Made by a program: the position numbers and the translations under genes. Under the pieces are notes generated by a model. That model was given only the letters and a program-made list of their open reading frames with translations. It made no database searches and was not told where the DNA came from. Positions 1 to 6,996 of a stretch of DNA of 59,216 bases are shown piece after piece; position 1 is the first letter of the stretch; every line of letters begins with the position of its first letter. Location: positions 1 to 59,216 of the forward strand of contig JAJCXX010000079.1 in NCBI GenBank assembly GCA_029263195.1. Direction: 5' to 3'. This stretch comes from Acidimicrobiales bacterium. GTDB taxonomy: Bacteria > Actinomycetota > Acidimicrobiia > Acidimicrobiales > Aldehydirespiratoraceae.

Positions 1-168
1 GAACTCGGCCGTGCCGTGAAGACCATCACGGCCGGACTCACGCACAAGTTCCACCTGCGGCACTCGTTGTTTTACACGAGCGACGCCGTGCTCGATCTCG
101 TCGCCGACGAGATCGCCGACGCAAGTCTCTCCGAACAACCGATCCAGCAGAGGGTGCTACCAGCATGA
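1..168 (+). CDS. C-terminal end of an unidentified protein (partial)
   Basis: The frame is open from the first base to a TGA at 166-168, giving 55 residues of a protein whose start lies outside the window. The fragment contains the stretch THKFHLRHSLFYTSDAVLDL and ends in VLPA. I recognise no family. Its stop overlaps the ATG of the next gene as ATGA, so the two are probably translationally coupled and in one operon. Confidence 0.6.
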   Translation, partial: ELGRAVKTITAGLTHKFHLRHSLFYTSDAVLDLVADEIADASLSEQPIQQRVLPA

Positions 169-806
169 CCACCGATACCGAGAGCCCCCGAAGCGAGCTC
201 CACGCGCTGGAGATCGTGGCCACCATCCTGCTCGGGCTCTCGACGGTGCTCATCGCGGCGAGCGCCTGGTTCGAGGCCCAGGTGGCCGACGAAGTCACGC
301 AGAACTTCAACAAGTCGATCATCGCGGCCGGGCTGGCGGACAGCCTCTACAACGAATACACGACCGATCTGAACTTCGAGATGGGCGTCTATCTGGAGTG
401 GATCACGCGCGAAGCTTCAGAGGAGTTCGACAGCGCTGATGAGGTGCTTGACTTCATGAGTTTCGAGCTGATCGATGCGATCAATGTCTGGCTCGACGAT
501 GGTGGCAAGGACGTGGCGTTCAGCCCGTTTGAGTACGACCCGTCGCTCGACATCTTGAATTCGACCGAGATCCTTCTCGCCTCAGACGAGAGCTCCGCGG
601 AGTCGCTCGCGCTCGATCAGCTCGCGCTGGAGAAGGATGCCCAAGCCGATCAGATCGGCCAGTCCGGCATCTTCTACGCGATCGCGATGTTCTGGGGTGG
701 CCTCGCCGTGATCATCAAGTCTCGGCGAACAGTGCAGACAGCCGTCGTGCTCGGCTGGGCCGCATTCATCGTGGCGACCTGGGTCTTTGTGTCGGGCGTC
801 AGCTAG
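165..806 (+). CDS. Small membrane protein, function unknown
   Basis: A 213-residue protein starting at the ATG that overlaps the upstream stop. Hydrophobic segments near residues 16-37 and two more at about 168-186 and 190-210 frame a mostly acidic central part of about 130 residues. This suggests an integral membrane protein with one large soluble loop. No catalytic motif is visible and I do not recognise the family. Its TAG stop shares bases with the stop codon of the convergent anti-sigma gene at 803-806, so the two genes end nose to nose with no terminator between them. Confidence 0.6.
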   Translation: MTTDTESPRSELHALEIVATILLGLSTVLIAASAWFEAQVADEVTQNFNKSIIAAGLADSLYNEYTTDLNFEMGVYLEWITREASEEFDSADEVLDFMSFELIDAINVWLDDGGKDVAFSPFEYDPSLDILNSTEILLASDESSAESLALDQLALEKDAQADQIGQSGIFYAIAMFWGGLAVIIKSRRTVQTAVVLGWAAFIVATWVFVSGVS

Positions 807-1069
807 TCGTCGGTCAACGATCGGCCGAATTCGCGGAGCCGGGCGACGGCGTCGTCCGTGGCCGAGGGCTGCCGGCGAGCCAAACTTGACTTGATCTCCC
901 GATAGGTCTCTTCTTCGAGACCGCAGTCCTTGCACGCCTCCAGGTGTTCGGTGACGCGTGCCGCCCACTCCGGGTCCATCTCGCTGTCGAGGTAGTGCTG
1001 AAGAACCCGGCCAACTTCGCGACAGCTCGCGGGCGAGGTCTTGCTGCGGTACCAGGGGCGTCGGATCAT
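803..1069 (-). CDS. Zinc-binding anti-sigma factor (RsrA/ZAS type)
   Basis: An 88-residue protein with the ZAS signature H-x3-C-x2-C (His42, Cys46, Cys49 in EHLEACKDC) plus an upstream Cys16 in SCREV, the arrangement of redox-sensitive anti-sigma factors such as RsrA and RshA. There is no membrane segment, so it is cytoplasmic. Its ATG overlaps the TGA of the sigma-factor gene at 1066-1069, so the pair is coupled. By family knowledge the protein would hold its sigma factor inactive until thiol oxidation releases zinc; the overlap gives near-equimolar synthesis. The redox role is inferred from the motif. Confidence 0.85.
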   Translation of the reverse strand: MIRRPWYRSKTSPASCREVGRVLQHYLDSEMDPEWAARVTEHLEACKDCGLEEETYREIKSSLARRQPSATDDAVARLREFGRSLTDD

Positions 1070-1626
1070 GCGGGTCTCCCGTTGACGTAGCCACCGTGCT
1101 GTTCGAGGTGTTTGCGGATGCGGGTGCGAGCTCGGTGCAACCGGCTCATGATCGTGCCGGTCGGCACGCCCAGGATGTCGGCTGCCTCCTGGTAGGAAAG
1201 GGCCTGCACGTCGACGAGCTCGACAACAGTGCGAAACTTTGCCGGAAGCGCGTCGAGGGCGGATTCGATCGCGGCCTCGTAGCCACGATCGAGCACCTGG
1301 GCCTCCGGACTGGCGTCGTCCTTGTCCTCTGAGGCGACCCGGTCCATCGTGGCATCGGGATCGCGCATCAATTCCGGCCGCTTCCGACGAACCCGGTTGA
1401 TCTGTGCGTTGCGCATGATGGTGAGCAGCCAGGCACGCGGATGACGACCATCGAAGCGGCCAATTGCGCGGAAGGCGCGCAGCATCGTGTCCTGGACGAG
1501 GTCCTCGGCATCGGTTGCATTGCGGGTGATCGAGCGAGCGACCCGGTAGAGGACCTCGATCTCGGGCACGACGTAGCGATCGAACGCCTCTTTCAGTTCG
1601 CGTTCGTCGGTCAACGGATCGCCCAT
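1066..1626 (-). CDS. ECF RNA polymerase sigma factor (SigH/SigR-like)
   Basis: A 186-residue sigma-70 family ECF factor. Region 2 is visible as [20 protein letters not shown] followed by [14 protein letters not shown], and region 4 as [20 protein letters not shown] then [20 protein letters not shown]. Pairing with a ZAS anti-sigma gene supports a SigR/SigH-like oxidative (disulfide) stress role, by inference. I chose the ATG at 1626; an in-frame TTG lies one codon upstream. A TAGGTT hexamer (minus strand 1641-1636) lies nine bases before the ATG, so the transcript may be nearly leaderless. Confidence 0.9.
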   Translation of the reverse strand: MGDPLTDERELKEAFDRYVVPEIEVLYRVARSITRNATDAEDLVQDTMLRAFRAIGRFDGRHPRAWLLTIMRNAQINRVRRKRPELMRDPDATMDRVASEDKDDASPEAQVLDRGYEAAIESALDALPAKFRTVVELVDVQALSYQEAADILGVPTGTIMSRLHRARTRIRKHLEQHGGYVNGRPA

Positions 1627-1674
1627 CAACGGCTGAACCTAGTTCGTCACGGACCACTCCAGCTGGTCAGGGGA

Positions 1675-1887
1675 ATGACGAAGACTGCTGGTGGGTTTCG
1701 TCGGTCGATGGGAGTTATCCACCGGCTCCGTTGGGGCACGCTTGTCGACCAATGGCTCGACCAAGAGCTCGACGACGACCGCGCCGAGAGGGTGCTCAGC
1801 CATCTCGAGAGGTGCAAGGACTGCAGAACTGCAGCCGAAGAGTACGCATGCATCAAGCGAGCCCTCGCCCGTATGGAGATGCCGTAG
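1675..1887 (+). CDS. Orphan zinc-finger anti-sigma-like protein
   Basis: A 70-residue protein with the same zinc motif as the anti-sigma factor across the gap: H-x3-C-x2-C in SHLERCKDC, preceded by [18 protein letters not shown]. It lacks a membrane segment. It is divergent from the sigma/anti-sigma pair and has no sigma gene of its own. It may be a duplicated ZAS domain acting on the neighbouring sigma factor, or a stand-alone zinc sensor. The start is uncertain: ATG 1675 has GGGG just upstream, while ATG 1708 is 11 codons later. The hemoglobin gene begins 23 bases after the stop. Confidence 0.6.
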   Translation: MTKTAGGFRRSMGVIHRLRWGTLVDQWLDQELDDDRAERVLSHLERCKDCRTAAEEYACIKRALARMEMP

Positions 1888-1910
1888 CGGTCGGCACTAC
1901 CGTCGGAGCC

Positions 1911-2405
1911 GTGGGCAGCAACGCGGCAGGCAACGAGAGCGAAGTCAGCCTGTACGAGGCAGTCGGCGGTGATGCCTTCTTCAGAGAGCTCGTGCGCCGC
2001 TTCTACGCCGGCGTGGCGACCGATGAGGTCCTTCAGCCCATGTATCCAGCAGAGGACATGGCGGGGGCCCAGGAACGTCTGACGCTGTTTCTGATCCAGT
2101 TCTGGGGTGGGCCGACAACGTACAGCGAGAGCCGAGGCCACCCTCGACTGCGGATGCGTCACGCTCCGTTCTCGGTTGACCGCGCCGCGCGAGACGCATG
2201 GATGAGGCACATGACCGCAGCAGTCGACTCGCTGCTCGGTGATGTCGACGGGGGTCAACCGGTGATCGACGCGCTGATGGGCTACTTCGAGCGCTCGGCC
2301 GAGTTCATGCGAAATGTTGATGAGAGCGATGTTGGCGAGAGCGTTGTCGGCGAGAGCGGTGTTGGCGATGCGGAGCACGAATTGGACCCGCGCGCGGGCT
2401 TGTAA
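1911..2405 (+). CDS. glbO: Group II truncated hemoglobin (GlbO-like)
   Basis: A protein of about 164 residues from a GTG start. The globin core runs from [20 protein letters not shown] (helices A-B, with the FY pair at B9-B10) through [14 protein letters not shown] to RMRHAPFSV, where the His is the likely proximal heme ligand (F8), and an [10 protein letters not shown]-helix with the group II Trp at G8. Such proteins bind O2 or NO and aid detoxification or redox protection. The C-terminal tail contains three 15-bp tandem repeats and is longer than usual. The start is uncertain, since the GGAG at 1905-1908 is too close for an ideal ribosome site. Neighbouring zinc/ECF genes suggest a redox-stress cluster. 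Confidence 0.85.
   Translation: MGSNAAGNESEVSLYEAVGGDAFFRELVRRFYAGVATDEVLQPMYPAEDMAGAQERLTLFLIQFWGGPTTYSESRGHPRLRMRHAPFSVDRAARDAWMRHMTAAVDSLLGDVDGGQPVIDALMGYFERSAEFMRNVDESDVGESVVGESGVGDAEHELDPRAGL
2319..2363 (+). repeat. Three 15-bp tandem repeats inside the hemoglobin tail
   Basis: Units of 15 bp (gatgagagcgatgtt, ggcgagagcgttgtc, ggcgagagcggtgtt) sit head to tail in frame, followed by a partial fourth (ggcgatgcg). They encode an acidic (D/G)ES(D/V/G)V repeat in the tail of the globin, after the folded domain. The copies differ by one to three bases, so this looks like a recent slippage-type expansion. Confidence 0.8.
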
Positions 2406-2560
2406 TTCGTCGATCGGGGGCCGGCCAACGTCGGTCTGGCCTGTCATTCTGCGGAAGTCTCGCGATGAGATTCGGTGGAAATGCTTGACTCGCGGCCCGA
2501 AATCGACTCGTGTGTAGTTCACCGACCGCGAATTGTCGTGGACAACCAAGGAGTACACAG

Positions 2561-2842
2561 ATGAACAAGGGCGAACTTGTCGCAGCAATGGCCGACGCGG
2601 CCGACGTAAGCCAGAAGGACGCAGGCGCCTGCCTCGACGCGATGTTCGAAACCATCGCCGCTCAGGTCAGCGCTGGCAACGAGGTTGCCATCACCGGCTG
2701 GATGAAGATCGAAAAGGCCAACACGTCCGCTCGCACCGGACGCAACCCACAGACCGGTGAGGCCATTCAGGTCCCCGCCGGCACGCGTACCAAGGTGTCG
2801 GCTGGCTCGAAGCTGAAGGCTGCCGGCAAGAGCCGCAGCTGA
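2561..2842 (+). CDS. hup: HU family nucleoid protein
   Basis: A 93-residue HU/IHF-type DNA-binding protein. It begins MNKGELVAAMADAADVSQKD, has the core VAITGWMKIE and the DNA-contacting arm ARTGRNPQTGE followed by IQVPAGT. Start ATG 2561 is fixed by an AAGGAG ribosome site at 2548-2553, seven bases upstream. It compacts and bends DNA as a dimer. Unlike mycobacterial HupB it has no Lys/Ala-rich tail and ends in KAAGKSRS; a tail of that kind occurs instead on GAPDH in this window. A GC-rich hairpin follows at 2892-2917. Confidence 0.93.
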   Translation: MNKGELVAAMADAADVSQKDAGACLDAMFETIAAQVSAGNEVAITGWMKIEKANTSARTGRNPQTGEAIQVPAGTRTKVSAGSKLKAAGKSRS

Positions 2843-2891
2843 ACGCTGTCGGCAAGAGCTGAGTCGTCGTAGTCAGCGACAACGCGAAGTG

Positions 2892-2917
2892 CGGGGGCGG
2901 CACATGTGTCGCCCCCG
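2892..2917 (+). terminator. GC-rich hairpin after the HU gene
   Basis: An 11-bp stem (cgggggcggca / tgtcgcccccg, one G-U pair) closes a four-base loop (catg), 50 bases past the HU stop. No U-run follows, so this is an actinobacterial-type hairpin terminator at best. Confidence 0.55.
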
Positions 2918-2954
2918 TGTCGCGTCCGTGCCCTGATCCGTCTAGCTTCGGCCC

Positions 2955-3419
2955 ATGACGCACCTGCAACCCGGTGACCGCGCACCAGCCTTCAATCTCG
3001 CGGATCAGACCGGCACGAAGCATCGGCTGAGTGCTTCGAACGGGCAGCGAGTGTTCCTGTTCTTCTATCCCAAGGCCAACACCGGCGGATGTACGACACA
3101 GGCATGCAGCGTGCGAGACATCGCCGGCGACATCGGCGCCGTGCAGGTGTTCGGGATCAGTCCGGATGAGCCCACTGCTCAGGCCAAGTGGGACGCCAAG
3201 CACGAGTTCGGGTTCCCGCTGCTGAGCGACCCCGATCATGCAGTAGCCGACAAGTACGGTGTCTGGGGCCCCAAGAAGCTCTACGGCCGCGAGTACGAGG
3301 GGATCATCCGCACTGCGTTCCTGGTCGGGCCGACCGGCGAAATCGAGCACTCCTGGCCCAAGATCAGTCCGAAGGCCACCGCGGAAGAGCTGTTGGCCGC
3401 GCTGGAGGAGACGAAATGA
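2955..3419 (+). CDS. bcp: Thiol peroxidase, Bcp/PrxQ type peroxiredoxin
   Basis: A 154-residue peroxiredoxin. The active-site segment FFYPKANTGGCTTQACSVRD gives a peroxidatic Cys46 and a resolving Cys51, the five-residue spacing of atypical two-Cys Bcp proteins. It reduces H2O2 and organic hydroperoxides using thioredoxin-type donors. The start ATG 2955 has no Shine-Dalgarno; a TAGCTT hexamer at 2943-2948 ends six bases before it, suggesting a leaderless transcript. The stop overlaps the fabZ ATG (ATGA, 3416-3419), so fabZ is co-translated, an odd pairing of antioxidant and lipid genes. Confidence 0.92.
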   Translation: MTHLQPGDRAPAFNLADQTGTKHRLSASNGQRVFLFFYPKANTGGCTTQACSVRDIAGDIGAVQVFGISPDEPTAQAKWDAKHEFGFPLLSDPDHAVADKYGVWGPKKLYGREYEGIIRTAFLVGPTGEIEHSWPKISPKATAEELLAALEETK

Positions 3420-3838
3420 GTTTGCCCAAGCCGATCGAAGTCATCCCGCACCGGGATCCGTTCCTCTTCGTCGACCAGGTCATCTCGTTCGACGACGGCG
3501 TGATCAAGGGGATCTGGCGGCTGACCGGGGACGAGCCGTTCTTTGCCGGTCACTTTCCGGGCCGACCCACGCTTCCGGGTGTGCTCATGTGCGAGGCCGT
3601 CGCGCAGCTCGGCGCAGTGGCGATCCTCAGCGACGACCGGTTCGCCGGCAGTATCCCGCTGTTCGGCGGAATCGACAAGGCTCGCTTTCGGCGCCAAGTC
3701 GTCCCCGGCGACACGCTGACTCTCGAGGCCGAACTCGGGCGTATGTCCGCTCGTGCCGGGAAGGCCACCGGGCGCGCCCATGTCGACGGCGAAGTTGCCG
3801 TCGAGCTCGGACTGCTCTTTGTGATGGCGCCCGCCTAG
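3416..3838 (+). CDS. fabZ: 3-hydroxyacyl-ACP dehydratase FabZ
   Basis: A 140-residue hot-dog fold dehydratase. The signature GHFPGRPTLPGVLMCEAVAQ carries the catalytic His46 and Glu60. It dehydrates 3-hydroxyacyl-ACP in type II fatty acid synthesis. It is coupled to bcp by ATGA and converges on the fabD-H-G-acpP-fabF operon on the other strand, so the FAS-II genes sit together but in two transcription units. The product ends in LLFVMAPA. Confidence 0.92.
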   Translation: MSLPKPIEVIPHRDPFLFVDQVISFDDGVIKGIWRLTGDEPFFAGHFPGRPTLPGVLMCEAVAQLGAVAILSDDRFAGSIPLFGGIDKARFRRQVVPGDTLTLEAELGRMSARAGKATGRAHVDGEVAVELGLLFVMAPA

Positions 3839-3863
3839 GGCAGTCGTAACACCGCGCCATTCG

Positions 3864-3887
3864 TAACACCGGGTCTCCCCAGTGTTA
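3864..3887. terminator. Hairpin between convergent fabZ and fabF
   Basis: An inverted repeat of six perfect pairs (taacac / gtgtta), one mismatch, then three G-C pairs around a tctc loop. It lies in the 58-bp gap between the two stop codons, so it may terminate both directions. No clear U-run is present. Confidence 0.5.
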
Positions 3888-3896
3888 GGTGACGAC

Positions 3897-5072
3897 TTAC
3901 GCGGGGCCGAGGACCAGGGTGCCGTTGTGGCCGCCAAAGCCGAACGAGTTCGACAGTGACGGAGCTGGCGTCCACGCCTTGGGTTCGCCCATCACCAGGT
4001 TGATGGTGGGCAGTTCCGGGTCAGGTGTGGTGAGCCCGACCGTGGGTGGAATGAGTCTGTGCTGCATCGAGAGCAGAACGGCCACGGCTTCGAGAGCCCC
4101 AGCGGCGCCGAGGGCGTGACCGGTGATGCCCTTCGTGCTGGTGACCAGCGGGCCGCCGTCGGTGCCGAACACCTTGGCGACAGCCTCTGCTTCTGCGGCG
4201 TCGTTCTTACCGGTTGAGGTGCCATGAGCGTTGATGTGGCCGATGTCGGCAGGGGTGAGGCCCGCGTCCTCGATGGCGATCTGCATACAGGTCACCGCAC
4301 CGGTACCGCCGGGGGCGGGAGCGGTGATGTGGTGAGCATCTGCGGTGCTGGCCGAGCCGAGCACCTCACCGAGGATGGTGGCGCCACGTTCGACCGCGAC
4401 GTCCCAGGCTTCGAGCACGAGCAGGCCGCAGCCTTCGCCCATGACGAATCCGTCGCGCTTCTCGTCGAATGGCATACTCACGCCGCTCGATGACAATGCG
4501 GTCATGTTGGAGAAACCGGCGATGGCGGTGGGCGTGAACGGTGCCTCGGCACCACCCGCGATCACGACGTCGCAACGGCCGTCGGCCACCATGCGTGCAC
4601 CGTTGCCGATGGCGTGGGTGCCGGCCGCACAGGCGGTGACGGTGTTTTCACACGGCCCCTGCCAGCCGTAGCGCATACTGACGGCGGCGGGAGCAGCGTT
4701 CGGCATCATCATCGGTACGAGGAACGGGGAGACCCGCTTCTCGCCCTTGGTCAGGCGCACCTCGATTTGAGTCTCGAGGGTGCCGATGCCGCCGATTCCG
4801 GTGCCGATGGACGTGCCACGGCGTGCGGGATCAGCGGTGATGTCTCCGGCTTGTTCGACTGCCTCGGCGGCAGCCGCCAAGGCGAACTGGGTGTAGCGGT
4901 CGCTGCGGCGAGCGTCCTTGGGGCTGTCGAAGTAGGCACTTGCGTCCCAGTCCTCGATGAAGCGGGTGCCGTCCGGTGCGTCGCCGATGAGCCCTTGCCA
5001 GAATGCGTCCTTGCCGAGCCCGGCCTTGGCGACCACGCCAATGCCGGTAACGGCGACCCGACGTCCCAGCAT
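3897..5072 (-). CDS. fabF: 3-oxoacyl-ACP synthase II FabF
   Basis: A 391-residue condensing enzyme of the KAS II family. The catalytic triad is visible: Cys148 in NTVTACAAGTHA, His in INAHGTSTGKND and His in STKGITGHALGAAGA. The Gly-rich end SNSFGFGGHNGTLVLG is typical. It elongates acyl-ACP with malonyl-ACP. It is the last gene of the fabD-fabH-fabG-acpP-fabF operon, and its ATG overlaps the acpP stop by one base (TAATG), so acyl carrier and elongating enzyme are made together. Confidence 0.95.
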   Translation of the reverse strand: MLGRRVAVTGIGVVAKAGLGKDAFWQGLIGDAPDGTRFIEDWDASAYFDSPKDARRSDRYTQFALAAAAEAVEQAGDITADPARRGTSIGTGIGGIGTLETQIEVRLTKGEKRVSPFLVPMMMPNAAPAAVSMRYGWQGPCENTVTACAAGTHAIGNGARMVADGRCDVVIAGGAEAPFTPTAIAGFSNMTALSSSGVSMPFDEKRDGFVMGEGCGLLVLEAWDVAVERGATILGEVLGSASTADAHHITAPAPGGTGAVTCMQIAIEDAGLTPADIGHINAHGTSTGKNDAAEAEAVAKVFGTDGGPLVTSTKGITGHALGAAGALEAVAVLLSMQHRLIPPTVGLTTPDPELPTINLVMGEPKAWTPAPSLSNSFGFGGHNGTLVLGPA

Positions 5073-5305
5073 TAGAGTTTGGACGTGATCAGGTTGTACG
5101 CCGCTCCGATGGTGGCCACACCCTCGAGTTCTTCCTCTTCGACGTTGACGTCGAACTCCTCTTCAAGAGCCATGACGAGCTCGACGAGGTCGAGGCTGTC
5201 GGCGTCGAGGGACTCGAACGTGGCATCGGTAACGACCTGGCTGTCTTCGACAGAGAGGACGTCGACGGCGCACTTCTTGAAGCGATCGAAGTTTTCGTCA
5301 CTCAT
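5072..5305 (-). CDS. acpP: Acyl carrier protein
   Basis: A 77-residue acidic four-helix carrier. The phosphopantetheine site is the Ser in DADSLDLVELVMALEEEF. The start ATG at 5305 is preceded by GGGAG at a good distance on the minus strand. It carries growing acyl chains for the enzymes of the surrounding operon. There is a 63-bp gap from fabG, the only real gap inside the operon, consistent with the extra ribosome site needed to make carrier protein in excess. Confidence 0.95.
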   Translation of the reverse strand: MSDENFDRFKKCAVDVLSVEDSQVVTDATFESLDADSLDLVELVMALEEEFDVNVEEEELEGVATIGAAYNLITSKL

Positions 5306-5368
5306 TGGTATTTCTCCCGTTGTTCTGCTGATTGAGATTGTTCAGCCGGTGAACCCTATCGGGGTCCA

Positions 5369-6079
5369 CTAGCCCATCGATAGGCCGCCGTCGACGGGCA
5401 ACACAGTGCCCGTGATGTAGCCGGCGCTTTCCGAAGCGAGGAACTCGATCGCCGCGGCGATCTCGTCGGCCTGGCCGAGGCGGTTGAGGGGGACGACCGA
5501 CAGCATCGCATCGCGCTGGGCATCGTTGAGTTCAGCCAGCATGTCGGTCTCGATGGGACCGGGGGCAACGACGTTGCAGGTGATGTTTCGGCTGGCGAAT
5601 TCCTTCGCGAGCGATCGGGACAACCCGATGAGGCCTGCCTTGGACGCCGAGTAGTTGGCCTGCCCAGGGTTGCCGCCGATGCCGGCAACCGAACTGACGA
5701 ACACCATGCGACCCCAGCGGCCACGCATCATGCCCTTGACGACGCGACGGGCAACCCGGAAGCCGCCGGTGAGGTTTGCGTCGATCACGGATTCGAACGA
5801 CTCGTCGCTCATCTTGAGTGTGAGACCGTCTTTGGTGATGCCGGCATTGGAGACGAAGATCTCCACGTTGCCCAGCTTCTCTTCGATCTCGTCGACCGCA
5901 GCGTTGACCGAGTCGGTGTCGGTGACGTCACACTTGACGACGAGGATTCCCTCGGCGTCGTCGGCTGAGCCGGATCGTGCCGTGACCGCGACCTTGTAGC
6001 CGGCGGTCGCGAAACGTTTGGCGGTGGCGAGGCCGATGCCTCGGTTGCCGCCGGTGATGAGGACAACGCGATCGGTCAC
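5369..6079 (-). CDS. fabG: 3-oxoacyl-ACP reductase FabG
   Basis: A 236-residue short-chain dehydrogenase. The cofactor motif TGGNRGIG is at the N-terminus, NAG follows at mid-length, and the catalytic Ser-Tyr-Lys lie in VFVSSVAG and NYSASKAG. It reduces 3-oxoacyl-ACP with NADPH. I place the start at the GTG (6079) that overlaps the fabH stop as GTGA. The open frame continues upstream across fabH, but that part is a shadow of fabH and lacks FabG homology. The usual C-terminus PVDGGLSMG is present. Confidence 0.94.
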   Translation of the reverse strand: MTDRVVLITGGNRGIGLATAKRFATAGYKVAVTARSGSADDAEGILVVKCDVTDTDSVNAAVDEIEEKLGNVEIFVSNAGITKDGLTLKMSDESFESVIDANLTGGFRVARRVVKGMMRGRWGRMVFVSSVAGIGGNPGQANYSASKAGLIGLSRSLAKEFASRNITCNVVAPGPIETDMLAELNDAQRDAMLSVVPLNRLGQADEIAAAIEFLASESAGYITGTVLPVDGGLSMG

Positions 6080-6996
6080 CAGCGCACCACCGCGGTGCCC
6101 CATGCCATGCCGGCCCCGAAGCCGGTCATGAGCACGATCTGGCCCGGTCGGAGCGCGCCGTTGCGCTCCGCCTCGGCAAGGGTGAGGGGAATCGTGGCGC
6201 TCGAGGTGTTGCCCGTGAACTCGATCACGTTGTGGGTCTTCTCCATGGCGAGGCCGGTGCGTTGCGAGACGGCCTCGATGATCCGGATGTTGGCCTGATG
6301 GGGGATCACGACGTCGATGTCGTCGGCGGTGAGGCCTGCCTTCTCGAGCGCGATCTCGACCGAGCCGCTCACGGCCCGAACGGCGCGCTTGAAGACCTCG
6401 CGACCCTCCATCTTGATGTAGCCGCCGTGATCGGCGTAGAGGATCTCTTGGAGCTCGCCGTTGCTGCCGAGGTCGTAGGCAAGCATCTCGCCCTGCTCGT
6501 GACGCTCCATCACCACCGCCCCGGCGCCGTCGCCGAACAGGATGGCGGTGCCGCGATCGGTCCAGTCGACGATTCGAGAGAGGGACTCGGAGCCGATGAC
6601 GAGAACCCGCTCGGGCCCACCCGGCATGAGCATCTGGCCGTACGCCATGACGTAGCTGTAGAGGAAGCCGGCGCACACAGCGTTGATGTCGAACGCTCCA
6701 CAGCTCAGCCCGATGTCGCGCTGCACGACCGCGGAAGTGGCGGGCAACTGCTGATCGGGCGTGGTGGTGCAGACGATCAGGAGGCCGATGTCGTCTGGGG
6801 TGAGGCCGGCGTTCTTGATGGCCTGGATCCCGGCCTCGATGGCGAGTTCGGACGTGACGCCACCGACATGGCGCTGCCCGATGCCTGAACGCTCGCGAAT
6901 CCATTGATCGTTGGTGTCCATCGTCTGGGCGAGGTCGTCGTTGGTGACGATCTTTTCGGGCAGAGCGGTGCCGATTCCGGCGACTCGAATGGTCAT
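6076..6996 (-). CDS. fabH: 3-oxoacyl-ACP synthase III FabH
   Basis: A 306-residue KAS III enzyme. Cys108 lies in AFDINAVCAGFLYS, the His in IPHQANIRI and the Asn in EFTGNTSSATIPL, a complete Cys-His-Asn triad. It starts fatty acid synthesis by condensing an acyl-CoA primer with malonyl-ACP. Its ATG overlaps the fabD stop (ATGA, 6993-6996) and its stop overlaps the fabG start, so fabD-fabH-fabG form a tightly coupled unit that supplies initiation. Confidence 0.95.
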   Translation of the reverse strand: MTIRVAGIGTALPEKIVTNDDLAQTMDTNDQWIRERSGIGQRHVGGVTSELAIEAGIQAIKNAGLTPDDIGLLIVCTTTPDQQLPATSAVVQRDIGLSCGAFDINAVCAGFLYSYVMAYGQMLMPGGPERVLVIGSESLSRIVDWTDRGTAILFGDGAGAVVMERHEQGEMLAYDLGSNGELQEILYADHGGYIKMEGREVFKRAVRAVSGSVEIALEKAGLTADDIDVVIPHQANIRIIEAVSQRTGLAMEKTHNVIEFTGNTSSATIPLTLAEAERNGALRPGQIVLMTGFGAGMAWGTAVVRW

